Below, one piece after another: positions 1 to 7,945 of a stretch of DNA of 64,000 nucleotides. This stretch comes from Sphingomonas phyllosphaerae (GTDB taxonomy: Bacteria > Pseudomonadota > Alphaproteobacteria > Sphingomonadales > Sphingomonadaceae), in assembly GCF_029623345.1 (NCBI RefSeq), contig NZ_JAPYKH010000010.1, positions 1 to 64,000 of the forward strand, written 5' to 3'. A program made the position numbers and the translations under genes. Each line of letters opens with the position of its first letter. Position 1 is the first letter of the stretch. The notes under the pieces are model-generated. The model was not told the origin of the DNA, made no database searches, and saw only the letters and a program-made list of their open reading frames with translations.

Positions 1-2
1 TG

Positions 3-1031
3 GCGGGCGACTATGACTCGATCCCGAGCAACTTCGACGTCAGCCAGCAGCTCGTCGCCGCCTGGGGCACGGGCGCGGTGCCGTCGAGCGGCGCGCCCGA
101 CGTGGTCGGCGCCTTCCGCTTCATCTGCACGCCCAGCCACGAGGCCAAGGACGATCCGATCGTCTTCCCGGGCCAGCCCGGCCGTTCGCACCTCCACCAG
201 TTCTTCGGCAACTCGCTGGCGAACGCCAATTCGACCTATCGCAGCCTGCGCACCAGCGGCGACAGCACCTGCACCAACGCGCTCAACCGCTCGGCTTATT
301 GGATGCCGGCGATGCTCAACGGCAAGAACGGCGTGGTGCGGCCCGATTACGTCTCGATCTACTACAAGCGCCGCCCCGCGAGCGATCCCGAGTGCCAGCG
401 CATGGGCAAGGCCTGTGTCGATCTGCCGCGCGGGCTGCGCTTCGTGTTCGGCTATGACATGATCAACGGCACGCCGCCGACCGGCGCGGGCTATTTCAAC
501 TGCCAGGGCCCAACCGCCGAGCCCGGCCATTATGCCGACCTGATCGAGGCGGGGAAGCATTGCGGCGTCGGCAACCAGATCGGCGCGGTGATCAACGCGC
601 CCAATTGCTGGGACGGCAAGAATCTCGACAGCGCCGACCATCGCTCGCACGTCGCCTACACCAGCTACGGCGACTGGGGTTATGAAAAATGCCCGGCGGA
701 CCACCCGTACGTGATCCCCACCTTCACCATGGGCGCCTGGTACACGGTCGATACGGACCTCAACCGCAGCGGCACTTGGGACGGCGGCACCAGCGGCTGG
801 CACCTCGCCTCCGACGAGATGCCGGGCATGGCGACGATGCGCCCGGGCTCGACCTTCCACGCCGACTGGTTCGGCGCGTGGGACGACGAGGTGATGAAGA
901 TGTGGGTCGATAATTGCATCAACAAGCTGCTCAACTGCAGCGGCGGCGATCTCGGCAACGGCCGCCAGATGAAGATGTTCGACGCCTTCGCCTGGATCAG
1001 CACCCCGCATGTGGTGGCCATGCCGAAGTGA
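3..1031 (+). CDS. DUF1996 family protein, 5' end outside the window
   Basis: The frame is open from the window edge, so the true start lies upstream; a GTG at 78 is internal. About 342 residues are visible and resemble the second copy at 2363-3652 along their whole length. Shared blocks include SAPDVVGAFRF-like, SHLHQFFGN, SAYWMPAMLNG, FNCQGP, PTFTMG.WYTVD, FHADWFGAWDD and CINKLLNC..GDLGNG. This His-, Trp- and Cys-rich pattern is the DUF1996 family, known mostly from secreted proteins of bacteria and fungi and without an assigned reaction. Secretion is likely from the paralogue, but the signal peptide is not in view here. It ends with TGA just before a 458-bp non-coding stretch. Tandem duplication with the second copy is inferred. 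Confidence 0.85.
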   Translation, partial: AGDYDSIPSNFDVSQQLVAAWGTGAVPSSGAPDVVGAFRFICTPSHEAKDDPIVFPGQPGRSHLHQFFGNSLANANSTYRSLRTSGDSTCTNALNRSAYWMPAMLNGKNGVVRPDYVSIYYKRRPASDPECQRMGKACVDLPRGLRFVFGYDMINGTPPTGAGYFNCQGPTAEPGHYADLIEAGKHCGVGNQIGAVINAPNCWDGKNLDSADHRSHVAYTSYGDWGYEKCPADHPYVIPTFTMGAWYTVDTDLNRSGTWDGGTSGWHLASDEMPGMATMRPGSTFHADWFGAWDDEVMKMWVDNCINKLLNCSGGDLGNGRQMKMFDAFAWISTPHVVAMPK

Positions 1032-1489
1032 GTGAGGGGCGGGTGCGCTGACGAAGGCGGGCGACGGTCTGCCCTCCTCAGCGTTCGCGCTCGTGGTGGC
1101 CGGCTCGGCTTGGTCGTCGCGTGTTCACCTCCGTCCCGCCTTCCCTCCGTCTTGCTGTTCTCCATCAGCCCCACCCTCTCTCGGCCCCGCCCCTGTCGTT
1201 GCCGCTTCTGCCCGTGGGGCCTCTTACTTCCGTCATCCCCGCGACGGCGGGGATCCAGAGCCGCTGACGTCCCGCCTCCGTCGACAGGTCCGCGCATCTG
1301 ATCGCTGTCGTCGCAGGGATGACGGGAGAGATCGCAAACACAGGAAGGCGCAGGCACGATCGAGCAAGGGCTACGCCACGAGTGTCGCACGGGTCCGAAA
1401 CCGGGACAGAGGCGTAACGGTCGCGTCTTGAAGCACGTCACGCCGCGCGGCAATCACGCGACCAACAGAGTTTCTGGGGGGAAGACAGC
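1032..1489. other. 458-bp intergenic region with a palindromic repeat
   Basis: No convincing gene is seen; open frames here are low-complexity and arginine/serine-rich in several frames, as expected for chance frames in GC-rich DNA. It contains one palindromic repeat (1231-1324). The last ~100 bases should carry the promoter of the PEP-CTERM gene, whose ribosome binding site GGGGGGAAG ends shortly before its ATG at 1490. No clear -35/-10 pair could be picked. Confidence 0.6.
1231..1324. repeat. Intergenic palindromic element, CGTCATCC...GGATGACG family (copy A)
   Basis: It begins CGTCATCCCCGC and closes with AGGGATGACG, so the ends are inverted copies. The left half folds on itself (ATCCCCGC, 4-base loop, GCGGGGAT). 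Related elements lie at 33461-33556, 54725-54819 and 56502-56594. The layout resembles REP/BIME-type elements mobilised in trans; no transposase is nearby. Confidence 0.7.
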
Positions 1490-2248
1490 ATGACGAAGTT
1501 GAAGATGATCGCGGCCGCGGCGGGACTGGCACTGGCGGCGGCAGCGGCGCCGGCGAGCGCGGCGGACTTCACGCTGAACCTGATCAACGGTAGCGGCAGC
1601 AGCGCCTACAAGGATTATAGCTTCCAGCTCGACGGCAAGACGGTGAACGTCCGAGCAACTGCTTGGTCGACGGCGAATGCCAGCGGTGCCACGTCCAACG
1701 TCTACGACGCGCGGCTGGGCTATTACGACAAGGGACTCGGCGTTCTCAATGACAGCGAGGGCAGCGGCGGCGGCAACACGCACACCATCGACAATCAGAA
1801 CGGGCAGGATTTCATTGTCTTCCAGTTCGACACCGCGGTGCTGCTGTCGAAGATCACCACCAACCCGTTCACCGTCAGCAACTCGACCGACTCCGACGCG
1901 GTGATCGGCTGGGCCAACGTGAGCACAGGCTGGAACCAGTCGCTCGGGCTCGACGGAAAGTCGGTCAACGTGGTGAACAACATGCTGAGCGGCAGCCAGT
2001 ATCTCGAGGGAGGCAGCAGCGCGTCGACGCGGAACGTGAGCGGAGCGGCGTCGAATCTCTGGCTCGTGGGTGCGGCGGCGAACGGCGGTGCCGACGGCAA
2101 GATCGACGGCTTCAAGCTGGGTGCGGTCACGGTCAGCAGCGCGGTGCCCGAGCCGGCGACCTGGATGATGATGATCGGCGGCTTTGCGATGGTCGGCGCC
2201 GCGGTGCGCCGTCGCAAGAGCGTCACCGGCGGCGCCGCGGTCGCCTGA
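1490..2248 (+). CDS. PEP-CTERM sorting domain protein
   Basis: A 252-residue secreted protein. Residues 1-24 form a signal peptide (Lys/Met N-terminus, Ala-rich core, cleavage near ASAAD). The mature part is rich in Ser, Gly, Asn and Asp, typical of extracellular proteins. The C-terminus carries VPEPATWMMMIGGF, a hydrophobic stretch and an RRRK basic cluster: the PEP-CTERM signal recognised by exosortase in known systems. No exosortase is in this window, so the processing enzyme must be elsewhere. PEP-CTERM proteins are often found near exopolysaccharide loci, as here. The specific role of the mature domain is unknown. The start is set by GGGGGGAAG a few bases upstream and a signal peptide that begins exactly there. 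Confidence 0.9.
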   Translation: MTKLKMIAAAAGLALAAAAAPASAADFTLNLINGSGSSAYKDYSFQLDGKTVNVRATAWSTANASGATSNVYDARLGYYDKGLGVLNDSEGSGGGNTHTIDNQNGQDFIVFQFDTAVLLSKITTNPFTVSNSTDSDAVIGWANVSTGWNQSLGLDGKSVNVVNNMLSGSQYLEGGSSASTRNVSGAASNLWLVGAAANGGADGKIDGFKLGAVTVSSAVPEPATWMMMIGGFAMVGAAVRRRKSVTGGAAVA

Positions 2249-2276
2249 CCGCACGCTCCCGAACGGGACAGCGGGA

Positions 2277-2304
2277 GGGGCCGGGCGCGCGGGCGACCGG
2301 CCCC
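2277..2304 (+). terminator. Probable rho-independent terminator after the PEP-CTERM gene
   Basis: GGGGCCGG at 2277-2284 pairs with CCGGCCCC at 2297-2304 across a 12-base loop and is followed by a short TTT run. A second hairpin (GCGTGCGC/GCGCACGC) follows at about 2309-2325. The T run is short, so termination strength is uncertain. Confidence 0.6.
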
Positions 2305-2362
2305 TTTCGCGTGCGCCGCGCACGCGCCTGATGTATAGCCCGGGCCGAGTGACGGAGGCGTG

Positions 2363-3652
2363 ATGCGGGTGCGGACGAGCGGAAATCGGGGCTGGATCGG
2401 CGCGCTGCTGCTCGCGCTGGTATTCGCCGGCGCGGCGCACGCCGATCGCTCGAAGGCGCCGGCGACTCAGCAAGCCAAGGGCAAGATGGGCGGCACCGGC
2501 GATCTCGCCCAGCCGCGTGAGGCCGCCGGCGGTCCCGAGGGCGAGGAACCCGCGGTACAGAGCAACTTCGACTCTGCCAGCGGCATCATGGTGTCGCACG
2601 AGAGTGGCCCGCCCGGCGCGATCCCGCAGAGCGCCGCGCCCGACGTGGTCGGCGCCTTCCGCTTCCTGTGCATGGCGGGGCAACTGCGCTTCGACGACCC
2701 GATCCTCTATCCCGGCAAGCCGGGCCAGTCGCACCTCCATCAATTCTTCGGCAACACCGCCGCGGACGCCAACTCGACCTATGCCAGCCTGCGCCGCAGC
2801 GGTGACAGCACCTGCATGAACCGGCTCAATCGCTCGGCCTATTGGATGCCGGCGATGCTCAACGGGCGCGGCCAGGTGATCCGCCCCGACTTCGTCTCGA
2901 TCTACTACAAGCGCCGACCCAACACCGATCCGGAGTGCAACCGTGTCCGCGCCGCCTGCGTCGCGCTGCCGCGCGGGCTGCGCTTCGTCTTCGGCTTCGA
3001 CATGGTCAACCCCGACGCGCCGGCGACCGGCTCGCATTACTACAATTGCCAGGGCCCTGGCGCGACCGAGGGCCATTACGAGACCCTGGTCGAGGTAGCG
3101 AAGGTTTGCCCGTCCGGCGCCCAGCTGGGGGCGATCATCAACGCGCCGAGCTGCTGGGATGGCAAGCGACTCGACAGCCCCGATCACCGCGAGCATGTCG
3201 CCTATCCGCAATGGACCGGCGGCAAGGAGCATTGCCCGTTCACCCATCCGGTGGTGATCCCCACCTTTACGATGGGTTCGTGGTACACCGTCGACGCCAC
3301 GCTCGATCGCAGCGGCACGTGGGACGGCGCGCGCCCGACCTGGCATCTCTCCTCCGATGAGATGCCCGGTGCCAATGGCGCGATGCGCGTGCCGGGTACC
3401 ACCTTCCACGCCGACTGGTTCGGCGCGTGGGACGATGCGACGCTGCGCCAGTGGACCGAGAATTGTCTCGACAAGCTGCTCAACTGCCACGGCGGCGACC
3501 TCGGCAACGGCAAGCAGCTGCGCCAGGTGACGCCCTTCGCCTGGCTCGCCAAGCCGCACGCGGTGCCGGTGCCCGATCGCCCCGCCGCCGCGGTGGGCGC
3601 CGACCCGCACGCCGGAATGGCCGGGATGGCCCATGCCACGACGCTGCGCTGA
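2363..3652 (+). CDS. DUF1996 family secreted protein
   Basis: A 429-residue protein with a signal peptide (WIGALLLALVFAGAAHAD, residues ~10-27), a low-complexity charged linker to about residue 90, and one DUF1996 domain to about residue 400. A His/Met-containing tail (DPHAGMAGMAH) follows that the first copy lacks. ATG at 2363 is chosen because GGAGG lies 6 bases upstream; a GTG immediately before it (2360) is the alternative. It is the paralogue of the gene at the window's left edge, with the PEP-CTERM gene between them. The clustered His, Cys and Trp residues could bind a metal or a sugar, but this is inference; no catalytic activity is established for the family. It sits upstream of the exopolysaccharide locus with no clear operon link. 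Confidence 0.88.
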   Translation: MRVRTSGNRGWIGALLLALVFAGAAHADRSKAPATQQAKGKMGGTGDLAQPREAAGGPEGEEPAVQSNFDSASGIMVSHESGPPGAIPQSAAPDVVGAFRFLCMAGQLRFDDPILYPGKPGQSHLHQFFGNTAADANSTYASLRRSGDSTCMNRLNRSAYWMPAMLNGRGQVIRPDFVSIYYKRRPNTDPECNRVRAACVALPRGLRFVFGFDMVNPDAPATGSHYYNCQGPGATEGHYETLVEVAKVCPSGAQLGAIINAPSCWDGKRLDSPDHREHVAYPQWTGGKEHCPFTHPVVIPTFTMGSWYTVDATLDRSGTWDGARPTWHLSSDEMPGANGAMRVPGTTFHADWFGAWDDATLRQWTENCLDKLLNCHGGDLGNGKQLRQVTPFAWLAKPHAVPVPDRPAAAVGADPHAGMAGMAHATTLR

Positions 3653-3800
3653 GCGCCGCCCATCACTAACACGTTGTTTACCACGATAGACGAAAAAGCC
3701 GCTGAATCCGCCTCTTCCGCCCTGATCCAACGGCATCGGTTAACTCGATAGTAGGCGCGTCGCCGCTACTCATCGGACAGCTGATCGAAAGGGTGCGACG

Positions 3801-4268
3801 ATGCTGCTTCACGCGGTAATGGTGAACGAGGACAATGACGATCGCCGCGGTGCCGAGCGCCAGGCGATCAACCAGCCGTCGACGCTGCGCGGCGATCGTG
3901 GCGCGCACGACGTTTATGTCGCCGATCTGTCGGAGACGGGCTTCAGCGTCACCACCGACTCGCGGCTCGCAATCGGCAGCACGGTGACGATCGGGCTCGC
4001 CGGCCATGGCCGGGCGATGGCGCGCGTGGTTCGCCAGGTGCCGGGTGGCTATGGCTGCGAATTCGCAGAGCCGGTCAGCCGCTCGGTGGTGGCAAGCGCG
4101 TTCCGGAACGACACCGTGATCCAGCTCACCTCCTCAGCGCCGCTGGAGGCGCCCTTCGCCGAACCCGAGATCCAGAAGCTGCCCGGCGCGGTGCGGCTGG
4201 GGGTGATCGTCGGCAGCTCGGCGCTGTTGTGGGCGCTCATCGCGCGGGTTGCCGTCGCGCTCTTCTGA
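3801..4268 (+). CDS. PilZ domain protein with C-terminal membrane segment
   Basis: A 155-residue protein. The N-terminal ~110 residues match a PilZ fold: an RR...R cluster at residues 15-20 and DLSETG at residues 42-47 fit the RxxxR and (D/N)xSxxG motifs that bind cyclic di-GMP. The last ~26 residues are a hydrophobic segment ending the protein, so it is probably anchored in the inner membrane by its C-terminus. PilZ proteins are common c-di-GMP effectors for exopolysaccharide and motility; its position just upstream of the priming transferase makes a role in controlling polymer synthesis plausible but unproven. GTGCGACG precedes the ATG at 3801; a second in-frame ATG lies 6 codons in. Confidence 0.85.
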   Translation: MLLHAVMVNEDNDDRRGAERQAINQPSTLRGDRGAHDVYVADLSETGFSVTTDSRLAIGSTVTIGLAGHGRAMARVVRQVPGGYGCEFAEPVSRSVVASAFRNDTVIQLTSSAPLEAPFAEPEIQKLPGAVRLGVIVGSSALLWALIARVAVALF

Positions 4269-4564
4269 TCCGCCGCAGCGCAACAGGATTACTCCCTCTG
4301 GGCCGTTTTCGGCGAGGGTGAGCGCCGAGTCGCACCGGCGTCGTACGATCGCGCAGTCGACCGCCCGCGCCCCCATGCTCATTGGAAAAAAGCGCTGGAT
4401 CAGTAGGGTTTTACTACCGATTGCTGATGCTTGACCGTACCGCATCGGTACAAGCTGCGACGATCAATCCCGTATTCGAGACGAATCGCTGCACCTTCGG
4501 GGTTACATTAACGCCCAAATAACCTAATGTTGCGTTGCAGCGTATCGTCGAGGGAGCGAACTTC
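4269..4564. other. 296-bp promoter region before the exopolysaccharide locus
   Basis: No gene is seen. The second half is less GC-rich than its surroundings and precedes the priming transferase, so it is the likely promoter region of the locus. It contains a perfect 6-bp inverted repeat, GTACCG-cat-CGGTAC (4437-4451), placed right after TTGACC (4432-4437), which could be an operator or a hairpin. No convincing -10 element could be assigned. Confidence 0.45.
4437..4451. promoter_or_regulatory. Inverted repeat, possible operator
   Basis: GTACCG and CGGTAC are separated by three bases, giving a perfect dyad about 115 bases before the likely start of the priming transferase. It overlaps the end of a TTGACC hexamer. 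A 6-bp dyad can occur by chance, so a regulatory role is only suggested by its position. Confidence 0.3.
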
Positions 4565-5254
4565 GTGCATGAAGCGACCATCACCGCGTCGGTGCCGAGC
4601 GCCGACGTGGATTTCCGCGAGGACGGGTTCACCATGCGTCGCATCGACGACATGGCCAGCCGTGCGCTCGACGTGACCATCGCACTGACCGCGCTCCTCA
4701 TCCTGGGGCCGCTGATGCTGATCATCGCGGCGGTGATCTACATCCTCGATCCCGGTCCGATCATCTTCGCGCATCAGCGCATCGGTCGCGGCGGCCGTGC
4801 CTTCCCGTGCCTCAAGTTCCGATCGATGGTGGTCGATGCCGACGCGCGTCTGCGTCACCTGCTTGAGACCAGCGCCGAGGCACGCGAGGAGTGGGAGCGC
4901 GACCACAAGCTGCGCGACGACCCACGCGTGATCGGCATCGGCAAGTTCCTGCGCAAGACCAGCCTCGACGAGCTGCCTCAGCTGATCAACGTGGTGCGCG
5001 GCGAGATGAGCCTCGTCGGGCCGCGCCCGATCGTCGTCGGCGAGATCGCGCGTTACGGCCGCTATTTCGAGCATTATTGCGCGGTGCGGCCGGGCATCAC
5101 GGGGCTGTGGCAGGTCGGCGGGCGCAACGACGTCTCCTACCGCCGCCGCGTCGCCTATGACGTAACGTACAGCCGCGCGCGCTCGTGCGCGATGAACGTC
5201 AAGATCATGGCCTATACGGTGCCGAGCGTGCTGTTCCAGCGCGGCTCCTACTGA
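4565..5254 (+). CDS. Priming sugar-phosphate transferase (undecaprenyl-phosphate glycosyl-1-phosphate transferase)
   Basis: Starts polymer synthesis by moving a sugar-1-phosphate from a nucleotide sugar to undecaprenyl phosphate at the inner membrane. One hydrophobic segment (near VTIALTALLILGPLMLII) is followed by the catalytic bacterial sugar transferase domain. Its motifs are FPCLKFRSM, a long block containing LDELPQLINV and SLVGPRP, and RPGITGLWQV. At 229 residues it is the short, single-anchor type (ExoY/RfbP-like core) without the multi-spanning N-terminus of WbaP/WcaJ. GTG at 4565 is preferred over TTG at 4535 because GAGGGAG lies 8 bases upstream of it. The sugar is not determined by sequence; glucose or galactose are usual. 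Confidence 0.92.
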   Translation: MHEATITASVPSADVDFREDGFTMRRIDDMASRALDVTIALTALLILGPLMLIIAAVIYILDPGPIIFAHQRIGRGGRAFPCLKFRSMVVDADARLRHLLETSAEAREEWERDHKLRDDPRVIGIGKFLRKTSLDELPQLINVVRGEMSLVGPRPIVVGEIARYGRYFEHYCAVRPGITGLWQVGGRNDVSYRRRVAYDVTYSRARSCAMNVKIMAYTVPSVLFQRGSY

Positions 5255-5259
5255 CGACA

Positions 5260-5379
5260 ATGCTGCCAGTCGTTGCGTGCGGCGTCGTCCTCTCGGGCGG
5301 CGCCTTTGCCTTGTCGGAGAGCGCGGCGCACGTGCCGGTCGATCCCCAGATCGGGCCTTGGGGGCCGGCGCGACGATGA
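5260..5379 (+). CDS. 39-residue hypothetical peptide, translationally coupled to the next gene
   Basis: ATG at 5260 starts five bases after the priming transferase stop, and the frame ends in TGA at 5377-5379, which overlaps the ATG (5376) of the next glycosyltransferase as ATGA. The peptide begins MLPVVACGVVLSGGAFALSE, which looks like a short signal or membrane segment, then runs into a polar tail. It fills nearly all the gap between two genes in the same direction, so it may be a real small protein or a leader that couples translation. No homologue is recognised. Chance cannot be excluded at this size. Confidence 0.4.
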   Translation: MLPVVACGVVLSGGAFALSESAAHVPVDPQIGPWGPARR

Positions 5380-6473
5380 AGGTCTATGTCCATCTCGCGG
5401 TGGCGCAGCACCCGCGTCGCTGGGCGCAGCTTTTCGCCGCGGGCCGGCTCGTCGGGCTCAACGAACCCGATCCTTATGGCTATGCCCGAGCCGAGCGGAT
5501 GGGGGTAACGCTGATCCCGCCTGCGATGGAGCACGAGGGCAAATTCGGCAAATTGGTGCGCATGGGGCTCGGCGCGCCGCTCGGCTTCGACATCGTCAAC
5601 GCCTGGCGCAACCGCGCCAGCATCATGGCCGCGGACGTGGTGTGGACTCACACCGAATCGCAGTTCCTCGGTGCCTGCGCGCTGCTCGCGCTGCGGCGTC
5701 GTGATCGTACGGCACGACCGCGGCTGCTAGCGCAAGTGGTCTGGCTGATCGACCGTTGGCCCCGGCTCAACCCGCTGCATCGCTGGCTGTGGCGGCGGCT
5801 GATCCGTCAGGCCGACGTGCTGACCTTCCACTCGCCGCTAAACCTCGCCGCCGCGCGCAAGCTGTTCCCCGACCAGCGCTGCGAGCTGGTGCGATTCGGC
5901 ATCCGCGCCGACCATCGCGAGCCGCCCCGCGCCCCGCGCGTGCGCGGTGGCCCGTACCGCATCATCAGCGTTGGCAACGACACGCATCGTGACTGGCGCA
6001 GCCTGGTGGAGGCGGTGCGCGAGCACCCCGAGTGGCAGCTCCGCATCGTCTCGACCAAGGCGGATCCCGAACTGGCGCACGGGCTCGACCATGTCACCGT
6101 CGCGGGCGTGACCAGCTCCGACGAACTGTTCGCTTTGTATCGTGAGGCCGATCTCGTCGTGGTGCCGCTGCAGCATAACCTTCACGTTTCGGGCTCCACC
6201 GCGCTGCAGGAAGCGGCGCTGTTCGGCGTGCCAACGATCGCTACCGCAGTAGGCGGGCACGAGGCTTATTTCCCGCCGGACGCGGTGCGCTACGTCCCCG
6301 AGCAGGATCCACACGCCATCGCCGCCGCCATTGCGGCGCTCGCCGCCGATCCGGTCGCGGCGGCGGCGATGGCGGCGCGCGCCCAGGCGCAGATGGGCGA
6401 CGAGGGACTGAGCTCCGAGGCCTATGTCCGCGCGCACGTGCGGCTATCGCGCGAGCTGCTCGGCACGCGGTGA
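5376..6473 (+). CDS. Glycosyltransferase, GT4-like (GT-B fold)
   Basis: A 365-residue protein that likely adds a sugar to the lipid-linked repeat unit on the cytoplasmic side. The start is ATG 5376, giving MKVYVHLAV; in-frame codons upstream to 5277 read as low-complexity arginine-rich sequence. The N-terminal half contains helix-rich membrane-proximal segments (WRNRASIMAADVVWTHTESQF). The C-terminal half has the nucleotide-sugar domain, with VVPLQHNLHVSGSTALQEAALFG-type sequence where the E.GxxxxEA region of GT4 enzymes sits, followed by GVPTIATAVGGHE. The overlap with the upstream small peptide suggests co-translation. Donor and linkage cannot be assigned. Confidence 0.85.
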   Translation: MKVYVHLAVAQHPRRWAQLFAAGRLVGLNEPDPYGYARAERMGVTLIPPAMEHEGKFGKLVRMGLGAPLGFDIVNAWRNRASIMAADVVWTHTESQFLGACALLALRRRDRTARPRLLAQVVWLIDRWPRLNPLHRWLWRRLIRQADVLTFHSPLNLAAARKLFPDQRCELVRFGIRADHREPPRAPRVRGGPYRIISVGNDTHRDWRSLVEAVREHPEWQLRIVSTKADPELAHGLDHVTVAGVTSSDELFALYREADLVVVPLQHNLHVSGSTALQEAALFGVPTIATAVGGHEAYFPPDAVRYVPEQDPHAIAAAIAALAADPVAAAAMAARAQAQMGDEGLSSEAYVRAHVRLSRELLGTR

Positions 6474-6481
6474 GCGCGCGC

Positions 6482-7945
6482 TCAGACGAGGCGCCGACGC
6501 GCCTGTCGGGTCACGGACGCGGCCAGCCGCGTCGCCACGGGAACGCGCAGCGCGAGCAGCAACGCGGCATAGATCGCGCCGCCCAACCCGATCAGCGCCG
6601 CCGTCGCGAACGGGTCGGTCACCGCGTGAAACGGTCCCAGCACGAGCCCCATGCCCAATGCCGCCGCCACGATCCGGGCGACCTCGGGCGTGAGCAGCCG
6701 CAGTGGCAGGACGCGCTTGGCGAGGATAGCGCTCATCGAGTAGCAGAGCAGCTGCGCGACCAGCGCGGCGAGCGCCATGCCGGGCAGCCCGGCGAGGCGG
6801 ATGCCGATCAGCCCGGCGGGAATCACTGCGATCAGCGTCGTCAGCGGCGGCACGATCATCCAGCCCATTCGGCGAGTCACTTGGAACGCCATCATCAGGT
6901 GGAAGGTGACGAGACATCGCAGCAGCGCGGCAGCGCCAACTAGCGGCAGTAGGCGCGCGCCCTCCGCGCGGAAAGCGGGGCCGAGCAGCAGATGAACGAT
7001 GCCGGGCGCCAGCACCATCAGCCCGATCGCCGCCGGCAGGCCGAGGCCCACCTGAAGTTGCAGGTTGTTCTCCAGCGTGGCGCAGGCGGCTTCGGCCCCG
7101 CGATCCTCGTACGCACGCACCAGCGCCGGATAGCCCGTGAGATTGATCGTCATCATCATGAACACCAGGGTCTTCTGGAGCAAATCGACGGGCGCGGCAT
7201 AGAGCCCGACGGCGTGCGGTCCGAGCGTCGCGCCGACGAGGAAGCGGTCGGCGAAACCCGCCGCATAGGTCAGCGCGCAGCTCGCGATCAGCGGGTAGCC
7301 GAGCTGGACCGCCGCGGCGAGCTGCGCGCGGCGCGCCTGCCACGGCCGCGCCGCGCGCCACAGCGGATCGAGCAACACGCTCGTCAGCGCCACCGCGCCT
7401 TGCGCGATCACGATCCCGAGCAGCGTCCCGAGCGCGCCCAATTCCATATAACGCACCAGCACCACGCCGAGCAGGACTGCTGCGACCGAGCGCACGGTGG
7501 CGTTCCAGAAGTATGGCCAGGCGCGCTGCCGCAGGCGATAGACCGTCTGGAGGAAGGCCAAGGCCATCTCGGTCAACGTGAAAGCTGCCAACACCGGCCA
7601 CCAGCGCGCCGCCACGCCCGCGAAGCCGATGCCGAGCACCCACAGGATCCCAACCGCGGCGACGAACAGCAGCGCGACTGCGGCGTAGAGCGCGATGAGC
7701 GCATCGGCGCGTGCCGGATGGATCGCGCCGGGTCGGGTGGCATCGTACAGCGTCCGTGCGCTGACCAGCCGCAGCCACTCGAACAGCATGGCGTTGAGCA
7801 GCACCGCCGCGGCGGAGACCAGCGCGTAGCAACCAAACGCGCCCGGATCGAGCAGCCGGGTCCACAGCAACGTGGCCACGAAGTTGAGCCCGCTGCCGAT
7901 CACCGTCGCGGCGGTGACGATCGCCGCGCCGGAGCGTCCGCTCAC
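6482..7945 (-). CDS. Flippase of the MOP/Wzx type (first of three)
   Basis: A 487-residue polytopic membrane protein that probably moves lipid-linked repeat units across the inner membrane. About 12-14 hydrophobic segments are visible, beginning AAIVTAATVIGSGLNFVATLLWTR..., with the typical motif LLDPGAFGCYALV close to the N-terminus. GTG at 7945 is chosen: it overlaps the stop of the upstream pyruvyl transferase by four bases (GTGA), and the longer open frame upstream reads as that gene's shadow. It is the last gene of a three-gene minus-strand operon (polymerase-like, pyruvyl transferase, flippase) and ends 8 bases from the convergent glycosyltransferase. Two other MOP proteins lie in the locus. 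Confidence 0.88.
   Translation of the reverse strand: MSGRSGAAIVTAATVIGSGLNFVATLLWTRLLDPGAFGCYALVSAAAVLLNAMLFEWLRLVSARTLYDATRPGAIHPARADALIALYAAVALLFVAAVGILWVLGIGFAGVAARWWPVLAAFTLTEMALAFLQTVYRLRQRAWPYFWNATVRSVAAVLLGVVLVRYMELGALGTLLGIVIAQGAVALTSVLLDPLWRAARPWQARRAQLAAAVQLGYPLIASCALTYAAGFADRFLVGATLGPHAVGLYAAPVDLLQKTLVFMMMTINLTGYPALVRAYEDRGAEAACATLENNLQLQVGLGLPAAIGLMVLAPGIVHLLLGPAFRAEGARLLPLVGAAALLRCLVTFHLMMAFQVTRRMGWMIVPPLTTLIAVIPAGLIGIRLAGLPGMALAALVAQLLCYSMSAILAKRVLPLRLLTPEVARIVAAALGMGLVLGPFHAVTDPFATAALIGLGGAIYAALLLALRVPVATRLAASVTRQARRRLV

Noticed and set aside
1231..1324. CRISPR-like array from repeated palindromes
   Set aside because: Copies are single, far apart and without regularly spaced spacers; no cas gene is present.
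1454..3736. A 760-codon minus-strand frame opposite the PEP-CTERM and second DUF1996 genes
   Set aside because: The plus-strand genes have signal peptides, ribosome binding sites and family motifs; this frame has none and spans two genes and the gaps.
4535..4564. Longer N-terminus for the priming transferase from TTG 4535
   Set aside because: The GAGGGAG ribosome binding site lies downstream of that codon and fits GTG 4565.
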